From the NCBI GenBank assembly GCA_030064955.1, contig JASJDW010000010.1, positions 1 through 35,415 on the forward strand: DNA of 35,415 nt. The letters are read 5' to 3'. Each line of letters opens with the position of its first letter. The first letter of the stretch is position 1. The translations under genes were made by a program, and so were the position numbers. Below the pieces are notes generated by a model, which saw only the letters and a program-made list of their open reading frames with translations, was not told where the DNA came from and ran no database searches. This document shows, one piece after another, positions 1-9,424 of the stretch. This DNA comes from Crocosphaera sp. (GTDB lineage Bacteria; Cyanobacteriota; Cyanobacteriia; Cyanobacteriales; Microcystaceae).

Positions 1-1
1 C

Positions 2-61
2 GGAGATAGCGATCGCTGGTGGGCTTGGAATCGTATTTTGGATTGGGTTAAGTCAAAATAA
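2..61 (+). CDS. Possible C-terminal end of an unidentified gene (partial)
   Basis: The frame beginning at base 2 stays open for 19 codons, rich in Trp, Asp and Lys, and ends in TAA at 59-61. It contains a HIP1 octamer (GCGATCGC). The start lies outside the window, so neither the family nor the reality of the gene can be judged; an inverted repeat just downstream is compatible with a gene end. I do not recognise it. Confidence 0.3.
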   Translation, partial: GDSDRWWAWNRILDWVKSK

Positions 62-71
62 CCAGCGTGTT

Positions 72-100
72 TTCACCTAATTTAACGAGAATCAGGTGAA
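72..100. repeat. Inverted repeat downstream of the leading partial frame
   Basis: TTCACCT (72-78) and AGGTGAA (94-100) are perfect 7-bp inverted arms around a 15-base spacer. There is no T-run after the right arm, so it is not a canonical terminator. It lies 104 bases before the CheY-like gene and could be an operator or a weak hairpin. Confidence 0.35.
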
Positions 101-203
101 TTTACCTAAAAAAATCTCGGTGATTGCCTAGATAGTTAAAAGTAAATTCTGGGAAAACTAAGGATAGATTACACATTCTTAAGCAATTATTCTCAATAAG
201 CCC

Positions 204-566
204 ATGAATACAATATTAGTGGTAGATGATATGAAAGCTGAATTAGATCTCATCAGCCAATATTTAATCAAAGCTGGTTATCAAGTGATTACCGCCAGTG
301 ATGGCCAAGAAGCATTGGCAAAAGTGATGACCAATAAACCCGATGCCATCCTAACAGACTGGATGATGCCTAACATGGGGGGATTAGATTTATGTCGTCA
401 ACTCAAAAAAACACCTGAAACTGCCAATATCCCAGTGATAGCTTGCACAGCTAAAAATCGAGACGTAGATAAAATGTGGGCGAGTCGACAAGGGGTAAAA
501 GGCTATGTGGTCAAACCTTGTACAGAAGAAGACATTCTCAGTGCCTTACAAGTAGCTTTGACTTAA
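204..566 (+). CDS. CheY/PilH-like single-domain response regulator
   Basis: A 120-residue receiver domain and nothing else. The acidic pocket is Asp8-Asp9, the phosphoacceptor is Asp52 (followed by WMMP), the switch threonine is Thr82 and the conserved lysine is Lys104 (VVKP), so all residues needed for phosphotransfer are present. It opens a six-gene same-strand cluster (CheY, CheW, two receptors, CheA, PatA-type regulator) like the pil/pix taxis loci that control type IV pili in Synechocystis and Nostoc. By that analogy it takes phosphate from the CheA hybrid at 6515-9367 and acts on the pilus motors or serves as a phosphate sink. PilG-like versus PilH-like cannot be settled from sequence alone. 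A 237-base gap separates it from cheW, longer than the other gaps in the cluster. Confidence 0.9.
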   Translation: MNTILVVDDMKAELDLISQYLIKAGYQVITASDGQEALAKVMTNKPDAILTDWMMPNMGGLDLCRQLKKTPETANIPVIACTAKNRDVDKMWASRQGVKGYVVKPCTEEDILSALQVALT

Positions 567-803
567 CGATAAATATTACTCTGTCGTCTCTTGCCTGTGT
601 ACCAGGATGTGTTGTCCTAAGTACAATGCGTAGTGCTAATGGGGTGCCATTTCACCCATACATTGCGATCGCTATCACAGTCTTTTAATCGGTTCGCAGA
701 TATATTAGCTTAGCACAACCACTGCCTTAAAGGTGAAGAGATGATTAAAGTAAGCATTTGTCTTTGATCCATACTCTCTATACCCTTTTACTGTTTGATA
801 GCC

Positions 804-1352
804 ATGTCCACCGCCACCAGTTCTCTTTCTCGGCTAGAAGAACTGCTTCCTCAACTATTTGAAGCACCCCAGTTACAAGGTGAACCCTATCTTCGTTGTC
901 AACTAACCTCAAAAATCACTGCATTAGTGTCAATGGAGTTTGTTCTGGAATCTTTATTAGTTCCTGGGGAACAGATCACATCCCTTCCTAATATGTCATC
1001 GTTTGTCGTCGGTTTAACGACTTCCCGCGATCGCGTCTTTTGTGTCGTTGATCTACCCCATTTATTAGGGTTAACTTCCCCTTGCTCCTTGTTACAAACC
1101 TATCAGATGATTGTGCTGCGTATTTCCCCTTTACTCTCTAAACCAACTAACCCCAATAAAGAATTACTGTTAGGGTTAGTGGTTAATCGTATTCAAGGGG
1201 TTATGCGGGTAATGTCTGAAGAAAGAGTAGCGAATCAAGAAGACTTTCCCTCCCAGTTAACCCCTTATATCCAAGGAAGCGTAATAGACTCAGGTACACC
1301 CTTACCGATTCTTAATTTAGCTGCCATTGTTGAAAAAACCCTTAATAAGTAG
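804..1352 (+). CDS. CheW-like coupling protein (PilI/PixI type)
   Basis: About 182 residues forming one CheW-like domain. Recognisable parts are a central stretch with LPNMSSFVVGLTTSRDRVFCVVDLPHLLGL, interrupted here only as key words: the FVVGL and VVDLPHLLGL strands typical of the fold, then the LLGLVVNRIQGVMRV strand and a C-terminal IPILNL-like strand (here LPILNL). CheW bridges receptor tips and CheA in the membrane-bound signalling array. The ATG at 804 is preferred over an in-frame TTG at 795, which would add only three residues. Its position between the CheY gene and the first receptor gene matches pixI/pilI order. It is probably cytoplasmic and has no membrane segment. Confidence 0.85.
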   Translation: MSTATSSLSRLEELLPQLFEAPQLQGEPYLRCQLTSKITALVSMEFVLESLLVPGEQITSLPNMSSFVVGLTTSRDRVFCVVDLPHLLGLTSPCSLLQTYQMIVLRISPLLSKPTNPNKELLLGLVVNRIQGVMRVMSEERVANQEDFPSQLTPYIQGSVIDSGTPLPILNLAAIVEKTLNK

Positions 1353-1465
1353 TTATCAGTTGAAGATCGTTAACTTTTTACCAGGAAAATAGGGTCTAAA
1401 GTCTGGCTAATTCTGACTTTGTTAATGGTCACTGCTGATTCATCATCATAAATTATAAAAAGCCA

Positions 1466-3922
1466 ATGACCACTCACGAAAAGTTACTAAATATTGTCTC
1501 AAAAGATGATTCTCAACACCCGGATCATGCAATCCCAGGGTCAAACCAGGACGACATTTCCACATCTCTAAGCAAGTCAACCCTCAAGAACGAGGGTAGT
1601 CTGCGTCGTCGTTTATTAATGACCATTTTACCGACGGTTTTGATTCCCTTGGGGGTTGCCAGTACCATCGCTATTAACACAGTAAACGCTGATAGAAAGC
1701 AAGACATTTTTGAAGATACAGAAAAAACTCTGGTGGAGACGAGTTCTCTGACCAAACAGTTTCTAGAAAAGGCTTTAACGATCAGTGATGTATTGGCCAG
1801 TAGCCCTTCTGTGGTAGAAAGTTTGGAGTCTGGGACAGAAAAAGTCAATTCTTTAGGGTTATTACAGCAACCCATTAAGCAAGTAGAACAAAAGTTTGCC
1901 AGTGATAAATTGCTTTCTCCTAACCCAAGTCTCAACAATTATCTGACCACCATTGCAAAATCGAATGATCTCGCTGAGATTATTCTCACTGAACGCAATG
2001 GCTTTAATGTGGGTTATAACCTACCCACATCAGACTTTGTACAGAGTGATGAACAATGGTGGCAAATCGGAGCAAAACAAGGAGCAACTATTCTTGCACC
2101 AGAATTTGACGAATCCGTTCAATCAGCTATTTTGGAACTGGTTAATGGTGTGAAAAATCCCCAAACAGGAGAATTACTGGGGGTCACTAAAATCGGTGTT
2201 TCGATCGCCAAACTGGACGAAAAGTTAGCCTTATCCATTGGCGTGAGATTATTACAAGATCAAACCTTACAAATTGTTGACGTTGTTGACCAAAATCAAG
2301 CGAAAGTTTTAAGTACCTTCACCGTTGAGAGGGTAACGGAACTAGGGGATCTCGTTGGTGGGGAGGTTATCGCCGAAGCGGTTAAGTTATTCGATAAGAT
2401 GATGACTGAAACAGAAGACCAGGAATCCCAAGCTCAAAGCAATGAACAGCTAGAACAAGCTTTCATGGGTTTAGAAGGGCGTGATGGTATCTCAAACGTC
2501 AAATTTGAAGAAGAACAAGAAGAAGAAAAACATAGTTTAGTGACAGAACGCAATATTCTCTCTTTTGAGTATGGAAATAAGTATTTTCATATTAAACAGA
2601 TTCCTGATACACATCTCATTGTAGTTTCCTCCATTGAAAAAGCAGAAATTGCAGCACAAGGACGTAAACTAGCAACAATTTTTGCCTTAACTGCCTTGGT
2701 TTTAGGTGGTGTAGCAACAGGAATTATTGTTATTTTATCCCAAAAATTATCAGAACCTTTAACCCACTTAGTAACTAAAGCAGAACAAGTCGCGGAGGGA
2801 GACTTCGACGTTCAAGTTCCCTTAGAAGGGACTCAAGAAACTCAAATCCTAGGAGATAGCTTTAATAACTTAGTGACAAAGGTTAAAGGACTACTCAAAG
2901 AACAAGAAACCATTGCACAACAAAAACAACAAGAAAAAGAACAACTCGAACAAGAAATTTACCAACTCCTAGAAGAATTGCAAGACGCGGTAGATGGGGA
3001 TCTCACAGTTCGCGCCAGTTTAACTTCTATGGAAATGAGTACGGTAGCTGACCTGTTTAACGCTGTTATTGATAGTTTGCGAGATATTGCAGTTCAGGTA
3101 AAAGACTCTAGTGTTAAAGTAAGTGCTTCCTTGGGAGAGGATAAACAGTCCATTCAAGCATTAGCCCAACAAGCGGTTGAAGAAGCAAAAGCAACCGTAA
3201 AAACCTTGGGATCGGTGGAGGAGATGTCCCAGTCTATTAAAGCAGTTGCCAGTAACGCTGACCAAGCGGCCACCCTTGCTGATGATACCTATCAGGTGAC
3301 GAAAAAAGGGACAAAAACGATGGAAAAAACGGTAGATGGCATTGTCAGTTTAAAGACCACTATTACGGAAACTGCGGAGAAAATGGAGCAATTACAAAAA
3401 TCCTCTCAAAAGATTTCTCAAGTGGTGTCCTTAATTGAAGAAATGACCTTAAAAACCAACCTCTTAGCCATTAATGCTGGACGTTCAGGGGAACAGGGGG
3501 AAGGATTTGCTATTTTTGGGGAACAACTGGCTGTATTAGCGGAACAGTCCGCTACAGCTACCAGAGAAATTTCCAATCTTGTCAGTAATATTCAACGAGA
3601 AACCCAAGAAGTTGCCCAAGCGATGAATTTAGGAACCTTTCAGGTTCAGAATACAACCCAATTAGTGGAAAAGACCAAAACACAATTGGAACAAGTTTTA
3701 GAGCGTTCTCGAAATATTAATGATCTGATGAAATCTATTTCTGAAGCTACCATTTCCCAGACCGATACCTCCGAGATGGTAACTCATTTAATGCAGCAAA
3801 TGGCCCAGTATTCTCAACAACGATTAATTTCATCGGAACAAGTCGCTTATTCGATGGAAGAAACCGCTAAAGTTGCTCAAGAATTAGAATCTGCTGTTGA
3901 ACAGTTCAAAGTTGATCAATAG
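1466..3922 (+). CDS. Methyl-accepting chemotaxis protein with shortened hairpin tip (first of a pair)
   Basis: An 818-residue receptor. A cytoplasmic leader is followed by TM1 (about residues 50-71), a periplasmic sensor of dCACHE character with a DEQWW motif near residue 193, TM2 (about 403-425), a HAMP domain, a Gln/Glu-rich coiled coil, a second HAMP-like unit (DGDLTVRASLTSMEMSTV region) and the MCP signalling hairpin. At the tip, Asn670-Ala671 is followed by Gly672-Arg673, where the neighbouring receptor and the family have four more residues including the near-invariant glutamate (Tsr E385 equivalent). The rest of the hairpin is intact and there is no frameshift. Missing GAF domains argue against a PixJ-type photoreceptor. 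Its ligand is unknown. It may form mixed arrays with the next receptor or be impaired in CheA/CheW contact; the latter is inference. Confidence 0.93.
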   Translation: MTTHEKLLNIVSKDDSQHPDHAIPGSNQDDISTSLSKSTLKNEGSLRRRLLMTILPTVLIPLGVASTIAINTVNADRKQDIFEDTEKTLVETSSLTKQFLEKALTISDVLASSPSVVESLESGTEKVNSLGLLQQPIKQVEQKFASDKLLSPNPSLNNYLTTIAKSNDLAEIILTERNGFNVGYNLPTSDFVQSDEQWWQIGAKQGATILAPEFDESVQSAILELVNGVKNPQTGELLGVTKIGVSIAKLDEKLALSIGVRLLQDQTLQIVDVVDQNQAKVLSTFTVERVTELGDLVGGEVIAEAVKLFDKMMTETEDQESQAQSNEQLEQAFMGLEGRDGISNVKFEEEQEEEKHSLVTERNILSFEYGNKYFHIKQIPDTHLIVVSSIEKAEIAAQGRKLATIFALTALVLGGVATGIIVILSQKLSEPLTHLVTKAEQVAEGDFDVQVPLEGTQETQILGDSFNNLVTKVKGLLKEQETIAQQKQQEKEQLEQEIYQLLEELQDAVDGDLTVRASLTSMEMSTVADLFNAVIDSLRDIAVQVKDSSVKVSASLGEDKQSIQALAQQAVEEAKATVKTLGSVEEMSQSIKAVASNADQAATLADDTYQVTKKGTKTMEKTVDGIVSLKTTITETAEKMEQLQKSSQKISQVVSLIEEMTLKTNLLAINAGRSGEQGEGFAIFGEQLAVLAEQSATATREISNLVSNIQRETQEVAQAMNLGTFQVQNTTQLVEKTKTQLEQVLERSRNINDLMKSISEATISQTDTSEMVTHLMQQMAQYSQQRLISSEQVAYSMEETAKVAQELESAVEQFKVDQ

Positions 3923-3981
3923 TTGATAACGACAAAAATACCGATAATTTTACTATTTATAACCTAAAAAATTAACGAAAA

Positions 3982-6498
3982 ATGACTCAATCTTCTGAAA
4001 ATACAGGCTTAGACCCGTCAAACACTTTTGGGTTTGATACGTTAACCCCAGAGACTTCCACCGAAACATCTCCAGCGTTGACGGTTGAACCGTCTCAAAA
4101 ATCAAAATTTGGATTGAATAAACCAATTCAATTTTGGAATAACTTACCTTTACGGACGAAAATCACAACCTTATTATTGGTAGCAGCAACCATTCCCGTA
4201 ATTGCTGTGACTCAAGGCATCTTGGTTTCTGCAAAACGAGAATCGATTAATAGTCTACAAAAAGTTTTAGATGTAGATTTGGTGTTACTTAACGACGAAA
4301 TTGATTCCCAAAAACAACAACTTGAAGCCACTGCTAATACCTTAGCCCTTTCAGTTCAAGCCTCCAAAATTAATCCAGCAACCGTAAAAGGAGAATCGAC
4401 TCAATTTCAAGAATTACAATCTTTAATTACAGCAACCCAAAAGCAACAACCCAATGCTAGTTTTTATCTAATTACTGATAACCAAGGGAAAACGATTGCT
4501 CAGTCTATCCAACGGGTGAAAGGAGACTTAGATAATTATCCCTTGTTACCCAGTCAGGAATATCTCAAAACAGACTTAGAATCCGTTGATCTCAAACCAG
4601 GTATTTCCCTGAAAGATGTTCCCATTGTCAACAAGACCTTAACCTTATCCCGTCCCTTATCTGGGTTTGAACTACTTAACGCCCAAGTTTTACAACGCTT
4701 AGGACTAGAACAACAAGCCCTTATTGGGTTGCGTCAACAAAAAATAGAGGGTTTATCTGAAGCTAAAAAACCCCATCCTGAAGGCACTTTTGACATTGAT
4801 GAAGGGAAAGCAGGCTTTGTTTTGATAGCCACCCAACCCATTAAACTAGCCAACAATGAAGTGGGAACGGCTATTGTCGGAACCTTAGTTAATCGTAACT
4901 TTGATATGGTTGATCGTCTCAAAGATGTGACTGGGGTTCCTACTGCCACTATTTTCGCTCAAGACTGGCGGGTGAGTACCAATGTCCCTTACACCGATAA
5001 ACAAACCAGGGCGATCGGCACTAGGGCATCTCGTGAAGTAGCCAATACGGTTTTAAATCAAGCTCAGGTTTATAAAGGACAAGCTAATATTATTGGAACT
5101 GAATATTTAACAGGATATAGTCCCCTTTACGATCATAATCAACAAATCAACGCAGAAGAAGCCAAACCCATTGGTATTGCTTATGTGGGAATTCCCATGA
5201 CAGCCGTCAATACGAATCTACGAAACATTACTTTGGTGGGTTATGGTATTGGGGGTGGGGCGTTGTTAATTTTTGGGGTAATTCTCATCCTAACTCCCTC
5301 CGATACGGGTATTTCCCGTCAATTGAAACAATTGACCAACTTTGCAGGAAAAGTGGCTTCTGGGGAACCTGGGGTGCGTCTCGAACAAAGCGATCGCCAG
5401 GATGAAATTGGGGTGTTAACCCGTAACCTCAACGAAATGGCTCAAAATATTGAGACAAACTTAGAATTACGACAACAGGAAGCTCAACAGCAAAGACAAG
5501 AAAAAGAGAAACTAGAACAAGAAATTGCTCAACTGCTAGGAGATGTAGGTGATGCTATGGATGGGGATCTTACCGTTCGTGCCAACACAACATCCTTGGA
5601 AATGAGTACGGTAGCCGACCTATTCAACGCCATTATTGACAGCCTCAAAGATATTGCCATTCAGGTAAAAACCTCTACGACTCAAGTAAGTTCTTCCCTG
5701 GGAGATAATGAACAATCTATCCAAGCGTTAGCCCAACAAGCCATTGAAGAAGCCGAAGCAACTCGCGCCACCCTGGGGTCAGTCGAAGCGATGTCCCATT
5801 CCATTGAAGCGGTTGCTACTAATGCTAACCAAGCAGCCAATCTGGTGAATGACACCTATCGGGTCACTCAAGAAGGGGCTGAGGCTATGGATGAAACCGT
5901 TAATAGTATTTTCGAGTTACGAACAACGGTAGGGGAAACGGCCAAGAAAATGAAGCGGTTAGGGGAGTCTTCCCAAAAGATTTCTCAAGTGGTTTCGTTA
6001 ATTGAAGAAATGGCACTGAAAACCAATTTATTAGCCATTAACGCCAGTGTAGAAGCCCGTCGGGCAGGGAAACAAGGGGAAGGTTTCATGATTGTAGCGG
6101 AACAAGTAGGGGCTTTAGCGGAACAATCAGCCAAAGCAACTAAAGAAATTAGTGACATCGTTGAAGCCATCCAAAAAGAAACCCAGGAAGTCACCCAAGC
6201 TATGGAATTAGGTACCTCTCAGGTGGTGGATAGTACCCACCTTGTCGAAAGAACGAAACGGCGTTTAGAGAGGGTTCTAGAGCGTTCTCAGACCATCAAT
6301 GAGTTAATGCAATCCATCTCTGAGGCAACGGTTTCCCAAACTGATACTTCTCGTACTGTAACCGAACTCATGCAGCAAATTGCTCAACAGTCCCAAGAAC
6401 GTCTGACTTCTTCTCAAACTGTTGCTCAGTCTATGCAAGAAACCGCCCAAGTTGCTCAAACCTTAGAAGCAACCGTAGAACAGTTCAAAGTTAGTTAG
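3982..6498 (+). CDS. Methyl-accepting chemotaxis protein (second of the pair, PilJ-like)
   Basis: An 838-residue receptor paralogous to the one just upstream, 59 bases away. TM1 is at about residues 61-83 and TM2 at about 416-438, with a large periplasmic sensor between them that diverges strongly from its neighbour. HAMP, a Gln-rich coiled coil, a second HAMP-like unit (DGDLTVRANTTSLEMSTV region) and the signalling domain follow. The tip here is canonical (NLLAINASVEARRAGKQGEGF, split as NLLAINASVE then ARRAGKQGEGF), so this copy should bind CheW and CheA normally. The C-terminal third is very similar to the first receptor at protein and DNA level, which points to tandem duplication followed by sensor divergence. 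The cheA start lies 16 bases downstream, which suggests co-transcription. Confidence 0.94.
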   Translation: MTQSSENTGLDPSNTFGFDTLTPETSTETSPALTVEPSQKSKFGLNKPIQFWNNLPLRTKITTLLLVAATIPVIAVTQGILVSAKRESINSLQKVLDVDLVLLNDEIDSQKQQLEATANTLALSVQASKINPATVKGESTQFQELQSLITATQKQQPNASFYLITDNQGKTIAQSIQRVKGDLDNYPLLPSQEYLKTDLESVDLKPGISLKDVPIVNKTLTLSRPLSGFELLNAQVLQRLGLEQQALIGLRQQKIEGLSEAKKPHPEGTFDIDEGKAGFVLIATQPIKLANNEVGTAIVGTLVNRNFDMVDRLKDVTGVPTATIFAQDWRVSTNVPYTDKQTRAIGTRASREVANTVLNQAQVYKGQANIIGTEYLTGYSPLYDHNQQINAEEAKPIGIAYVGIPMTAVNTNLRNITLVGYGIGGGALLIFGVILILTPSDTGISRQLKQLTNFAGKVASGEPGVRLEQSDRQDEIGVLTRNLNEMAQNIETNLELRQQEAQQQRQEKEKLEQEIAQLLGDVGDAMDGDLTVRANTTSLEMSTVADLFNAIIDSLKDIAIQVKTSTTQVSSSLGDNEQSIQALAQQAIEEAEATRATLGSVEAMSHSIEAVATNANQAANLVNDTYRVTQEGAEAMDETVNSIFELRTTVGETAKKMKRLGESSQKISQVVSLIEEMALKTNLLAINASVEARRAGKQGEGFMIVAEQVGALAEQSAKATKEISDIVEAIQKETQEVTQAMELGTSQVVDSTHLVERTKRRLERVLERSQTINELMQSISEATVSQTDTSRTVTELMQQIAQQSQERLTSSQTVAQSMQETAQVAQTLEATVEQFKVS

Positions 6499-6514
6499 GG
6501 AAAAGTCACCTGAA

Positions 6515-9367
6515 ATGATAGACCAAGAACAACAAGTCCGTATTAATTTTCTCGACGAAGCCCAAGATTGCTACGATTCTATTGAATCAGTGCTATTGGG
6601 GTTAAGAACCACTGATAATATCACCGAGCAATTGGATCTTGCCCTAAGATCCGCTCACTCTGTTAAAGGAGGGGCGGGAATGATGGGCTTTAAGCCACTG
6701 AGTCAGGTAGCCCATCGTCTCGAAGACTTCTTTAAAATTTTACGGGTTCGTCACGCTTCCACTACCATTACCACTGAGGTAGAAACCCTACTGTTGCAAG
6801 GGGTTGATAGTCTGCGTCAGGTGAATGAGTTACATCGTCAAGAGACTGCAATTGATGATGAGTGGTTGAAACATCAAGTTAACCCCATTTTTGAACAGTT
6901 ACGCCACCATTTAGGGGATCTCCAAGAAGAGGACGAAAATGCCTTATTTTCTCAAAATTCAGGAGATGAACCGGTTTGGCTGATGTTTGAGGAAGGGGTC
7001 GAAACTGTTTTAGATCAGTTTGAGCAAGACTATCCTCATGTATCCCCCACTGAGTTAGGCGAAACCCTAGCTATGACGGCCGAACAACTCCTGATTTTTG
7101 GTCAAATGGCGGATCTTGATCCTTTTATCCAACTGTGTGAGTCTATTCAACAACAGGCAACGCTTGCGACAACGGAACAGTTACCTGCTTTGACCAAACA
7201 AGCGTTAACCCTGTGGCGACGTTCCCACGCTTTAGTGATGCGGGGTAGCTTCGAGAAACTTCCCTCTCGCTTAGAAGGTTTCGATAATAATAACCCTAGT
7301 GCTAGGGTTTTAGAGTTAGATGAGAATGATGATAGTTTGGATCTGTTTGATGCAGGAGAATTAGCTGATTTTACAGAGCTTCAAGCAGCAGTTGAACAAG
7401 CGTTAGACTTGTCTTCAGAGACTGTTTTAGAGAGCAGGGAGAAGAAGGTAGAGTCTAATGTTCAACCTATGGCTCCATCTTCCCAGATGACAGGGAAAAT
7501 GGTTCGGGTTCCAGTGGAGCAACTGTATGAAATTAATACCCTTTTTGGGAAATTAGTTCTAGAGCGCAATAGTATTAACCTGCGTTTAGAACAACTCAAC
7601 AACTTTGTGGCACTAATGCGTCAGAGGATCACTCAATTAGAACAATCGAATAACCAGTTAAAAACTTGGTATGACAAAGCTTCTGTTGAAGGAATGGTTG
7701 TTAAAACTCAGGAGTCAGAACCGGCTCCCATCTCTACAGCTTATGGGGGTTATGTGACCCTAGATAATCTAACAACACAGTTTGAGTTTGATGCTTTAGA
7801 AATGGATCACTATAGTGATCTGCATTTAATTTCTCAAGAGCAAATCGAAACCATTGTCCAGTTGCAAGAAGTCACCTCAGATATGGACTTAGGGTTACAA
7901 AACATGACCCAAGCGGTTCAAGACTTCAACCAAACTACGCGATCGCTACAAAAGAATGTCACTCAAACCCAAATGCAACCCTTTGCAGACTTGGTTAAAC
8001 CCTTTCCTCGGTTGGTTCGGGATCTCAGTCTTGAGTCGGGTAAAAAGGTGACTCTGATCATCGAGGGGGAAACAACCCTAATCGATCGCACAATGGTGGA
8101 AACCCTTAACGCTCCTTTAATGCACCTGATCCGTAATGGGTTTGCTCATGGACTCGAAGATCCCAACAGTCGTATCGCAGCCGGAAAACCCTCAACTGGA
8201 ACCATTACCCTACAAGCGGTTAACCGAGGAACAGAAACCATTATTACCGTTAAAGACGATGGTAGAGGGATTGAATTAGGGAAAATTTGCCAGCGTTTGC
8301 GGGAAATGGGGATAAGCGATCAAGAAATTCATCAAATGTCCACTCAAGAGATTCTTGACTACATCTTTCAACCTGGCTTTACTACCAGCGAAACCGTCAC
8401 AGAACTTTCAGGCCGTGGGGTGGGGATGGATGTGGTACGAAGAAATCTTCAAGACATTCGTGGAGATATTCGAGTTGAAACGGAAGCAGGAAAGGGAACC
8501 ACGTTTATCCTCAAAGTCCCTTTTACCCTCTCTATTTTACGGGTGATGTTAATCGAACGCTCAGGTCTTATTTTTGCGGTTCCAGCTAACAGTGTTCGGG
8601 AAGTATTTCCCTTGGGGGTTCAAGGAGGAGAAACCTTAGATGAAATTACTTGGCAAGAACAAACTATCCCTCTCTTACACCTAGAAAAAACGCTACAGTT
8701 TAATCGACCCCATAAACCCCTAGAAATGTCGGGTCATCCTATCATCAATAAACCCACTGCTTTGATTGTGGGTAGTGGTAGCACCTTGGGTGCTATTGGT
8801 ATTGATCGGGTTTGGGGGGAACCAGAAGTTACCATTCGACCCATTGACAGTCCTTTACCCCTACCGATGGGAATTATCAGTTCTATGATGTTGGGGGATG
8901 GTCGGGTGGTTCCTTTGATTGATCCGGTGCAACTCCTACAAAGTTGTTTAGACACCCTATTGACCTCTATCACCCCGTCGTTTGAATCCTCAACCCAAAA
9001 TAAAGTTAAAACAATTCTTGTGGTAGATGATTCTATTAACGTTCGTCGTTATTTGACTTTAACCCTAGAAAAAGCCGGCTATCAAGTAGAACAAGCGAAA
9101 GATGGACAAGATGCAGTGAACAAGCTAGTAGCAGGACTTTTGGTAGACGGAGTGATCTGTGATATCGAAATGCCACGACTGGATGGTTATGGGGTACTCG
9201 AAGAACTGAAAACTAATTCAGCGTTTGAGTCCCTTCCCATTGCAATGTTGACTTCTCGTAGTAATGATAAACACCGTAGGTTAGCCATGAATTTAGGTGC
9301 GTCCGCTTATTTCTCTAAACCTTATAACGAACAGGAATTACTGCAAACTCTCACAGCAATTTTGTAA
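6515..9367 (+). CDS. CheA-type hybrid histidine kinase with C-terminal receiver (PilL/PixL type)
   Basis: A 950-residue kinase. The N-terminal HPt domain carries His48 in the SAHSVKGG motif. Residues about 145-250 look like a degenerate second HPt-like helical region without a clear active His motif. A dimerisation/linker region with long helices precedes the ATPase: N box at Asn541 (LIRNGFAHGLED), G1 box DDGRGIELG, and G2 box GRGVGMDVV. A CheW-like domain follows (about 690-810), then a receiver with Asp838/Asp839, phosphoacceptor Asp883 (CDIEMPRLDGY) and Lys935. This is the cyanobacterial PilL/PixL layout and differs from E. coli CheA in lacking a recognisable P2 and having its own receiver. 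It should phosphorylate the CheY protein and probably the PatA-type protein encoded on either side. No cheR or cheB lies in the window. Confidence 0.94.
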   Translation: MIDQEQQVRINFLDEAQDCYDSIESVLLGLRTTDNITEQLDLALRSAHSVKGGAGMMGFKPLSQVAHRLEDFFKILRVRHASTTITTEVETLLLQGVDSLRQVNELHRQETAIDDEWLKHQVNPIFEQLRHHLGDLQEEDENALFSQNSGDEPVWLMFEEGVETVLDQFEQDYPHVSPTELGETLAMTAEQLLIFGQMADLDPFIQLCESIQQQATLATTEQLPALTKQALTLWRRSHALVMRGSFEKLPSRLEGFDNNNPSARVLELDENDDSLDLFDAGELADFTELQAAVEQALDLSSETVLESREKKVESNVQPMAPSSQMTGKMVRVPVEQLYEINTLFGKLVLERNSINLRLEQLNNFVALMRQRITQLEQSNNQLKTWYDKASVEGMVVKTQESEPAPISTAYGGYVTLDNLTTQFEFDALEMDHYSDLHLISQEQIETIVQLQEVTSDMDLGLQNMTQAVQDFNQTTRSLQKNVTQTQMQPFADLVKPFPRLVRDLSLESGKKVTLIIEGETTLIDRTMVETLNAPLMHLIRNGFAHGLEDPNSRIAAGKPSTGTITLQAVNRGTETIITVKDDGRGIELGKICQRLREMGISDQEIHQMSTQEILDYIFQPGFTTSETVTELSGRGVGMDVVRRNLQDIRGDIRVETEAGKGTTFILKVPFTLSILRVMLIERSGLIFAVPANSVREVFPLGVQGGETLDEITWQEQTIPLLHLEKTLQFNRPHKPLEMSGHPIINKPTALIVGSGSTLGAIGIDRVWGEPEVTIRPIDSPLPLPMGIISSMMLGDGRVVPLIDPVQLLQSCLDTLLTSITPSFESSTQNKVKTILVVDDSINVRRYLTLTLEKAGYQVEQAKDGQDAVNKLVAGLLVDGVICDIEMPRLDGYGVLEELKTNSAFESLPIAMLTSRSNDKHRRLAMNLGASAYFSKPYNEQELLQTLTAIL

Positions 9368-9424
9368 ACCTGACTATCTTTTCTCAACTTTTCATTCTTT
9401 ATTCTTTATTTTAAATTCTTCATC

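Noticed and set aside
639-659. Hairpin ATGGGGTG/CACCCAT after the CheY gene as a terminator
   Set aside because: The stem is short and bulged and no T-run follows.
795-803. TTG start for the CheW gene
   Set aside because: It adds only three residues ahead of a good ATG at 804.
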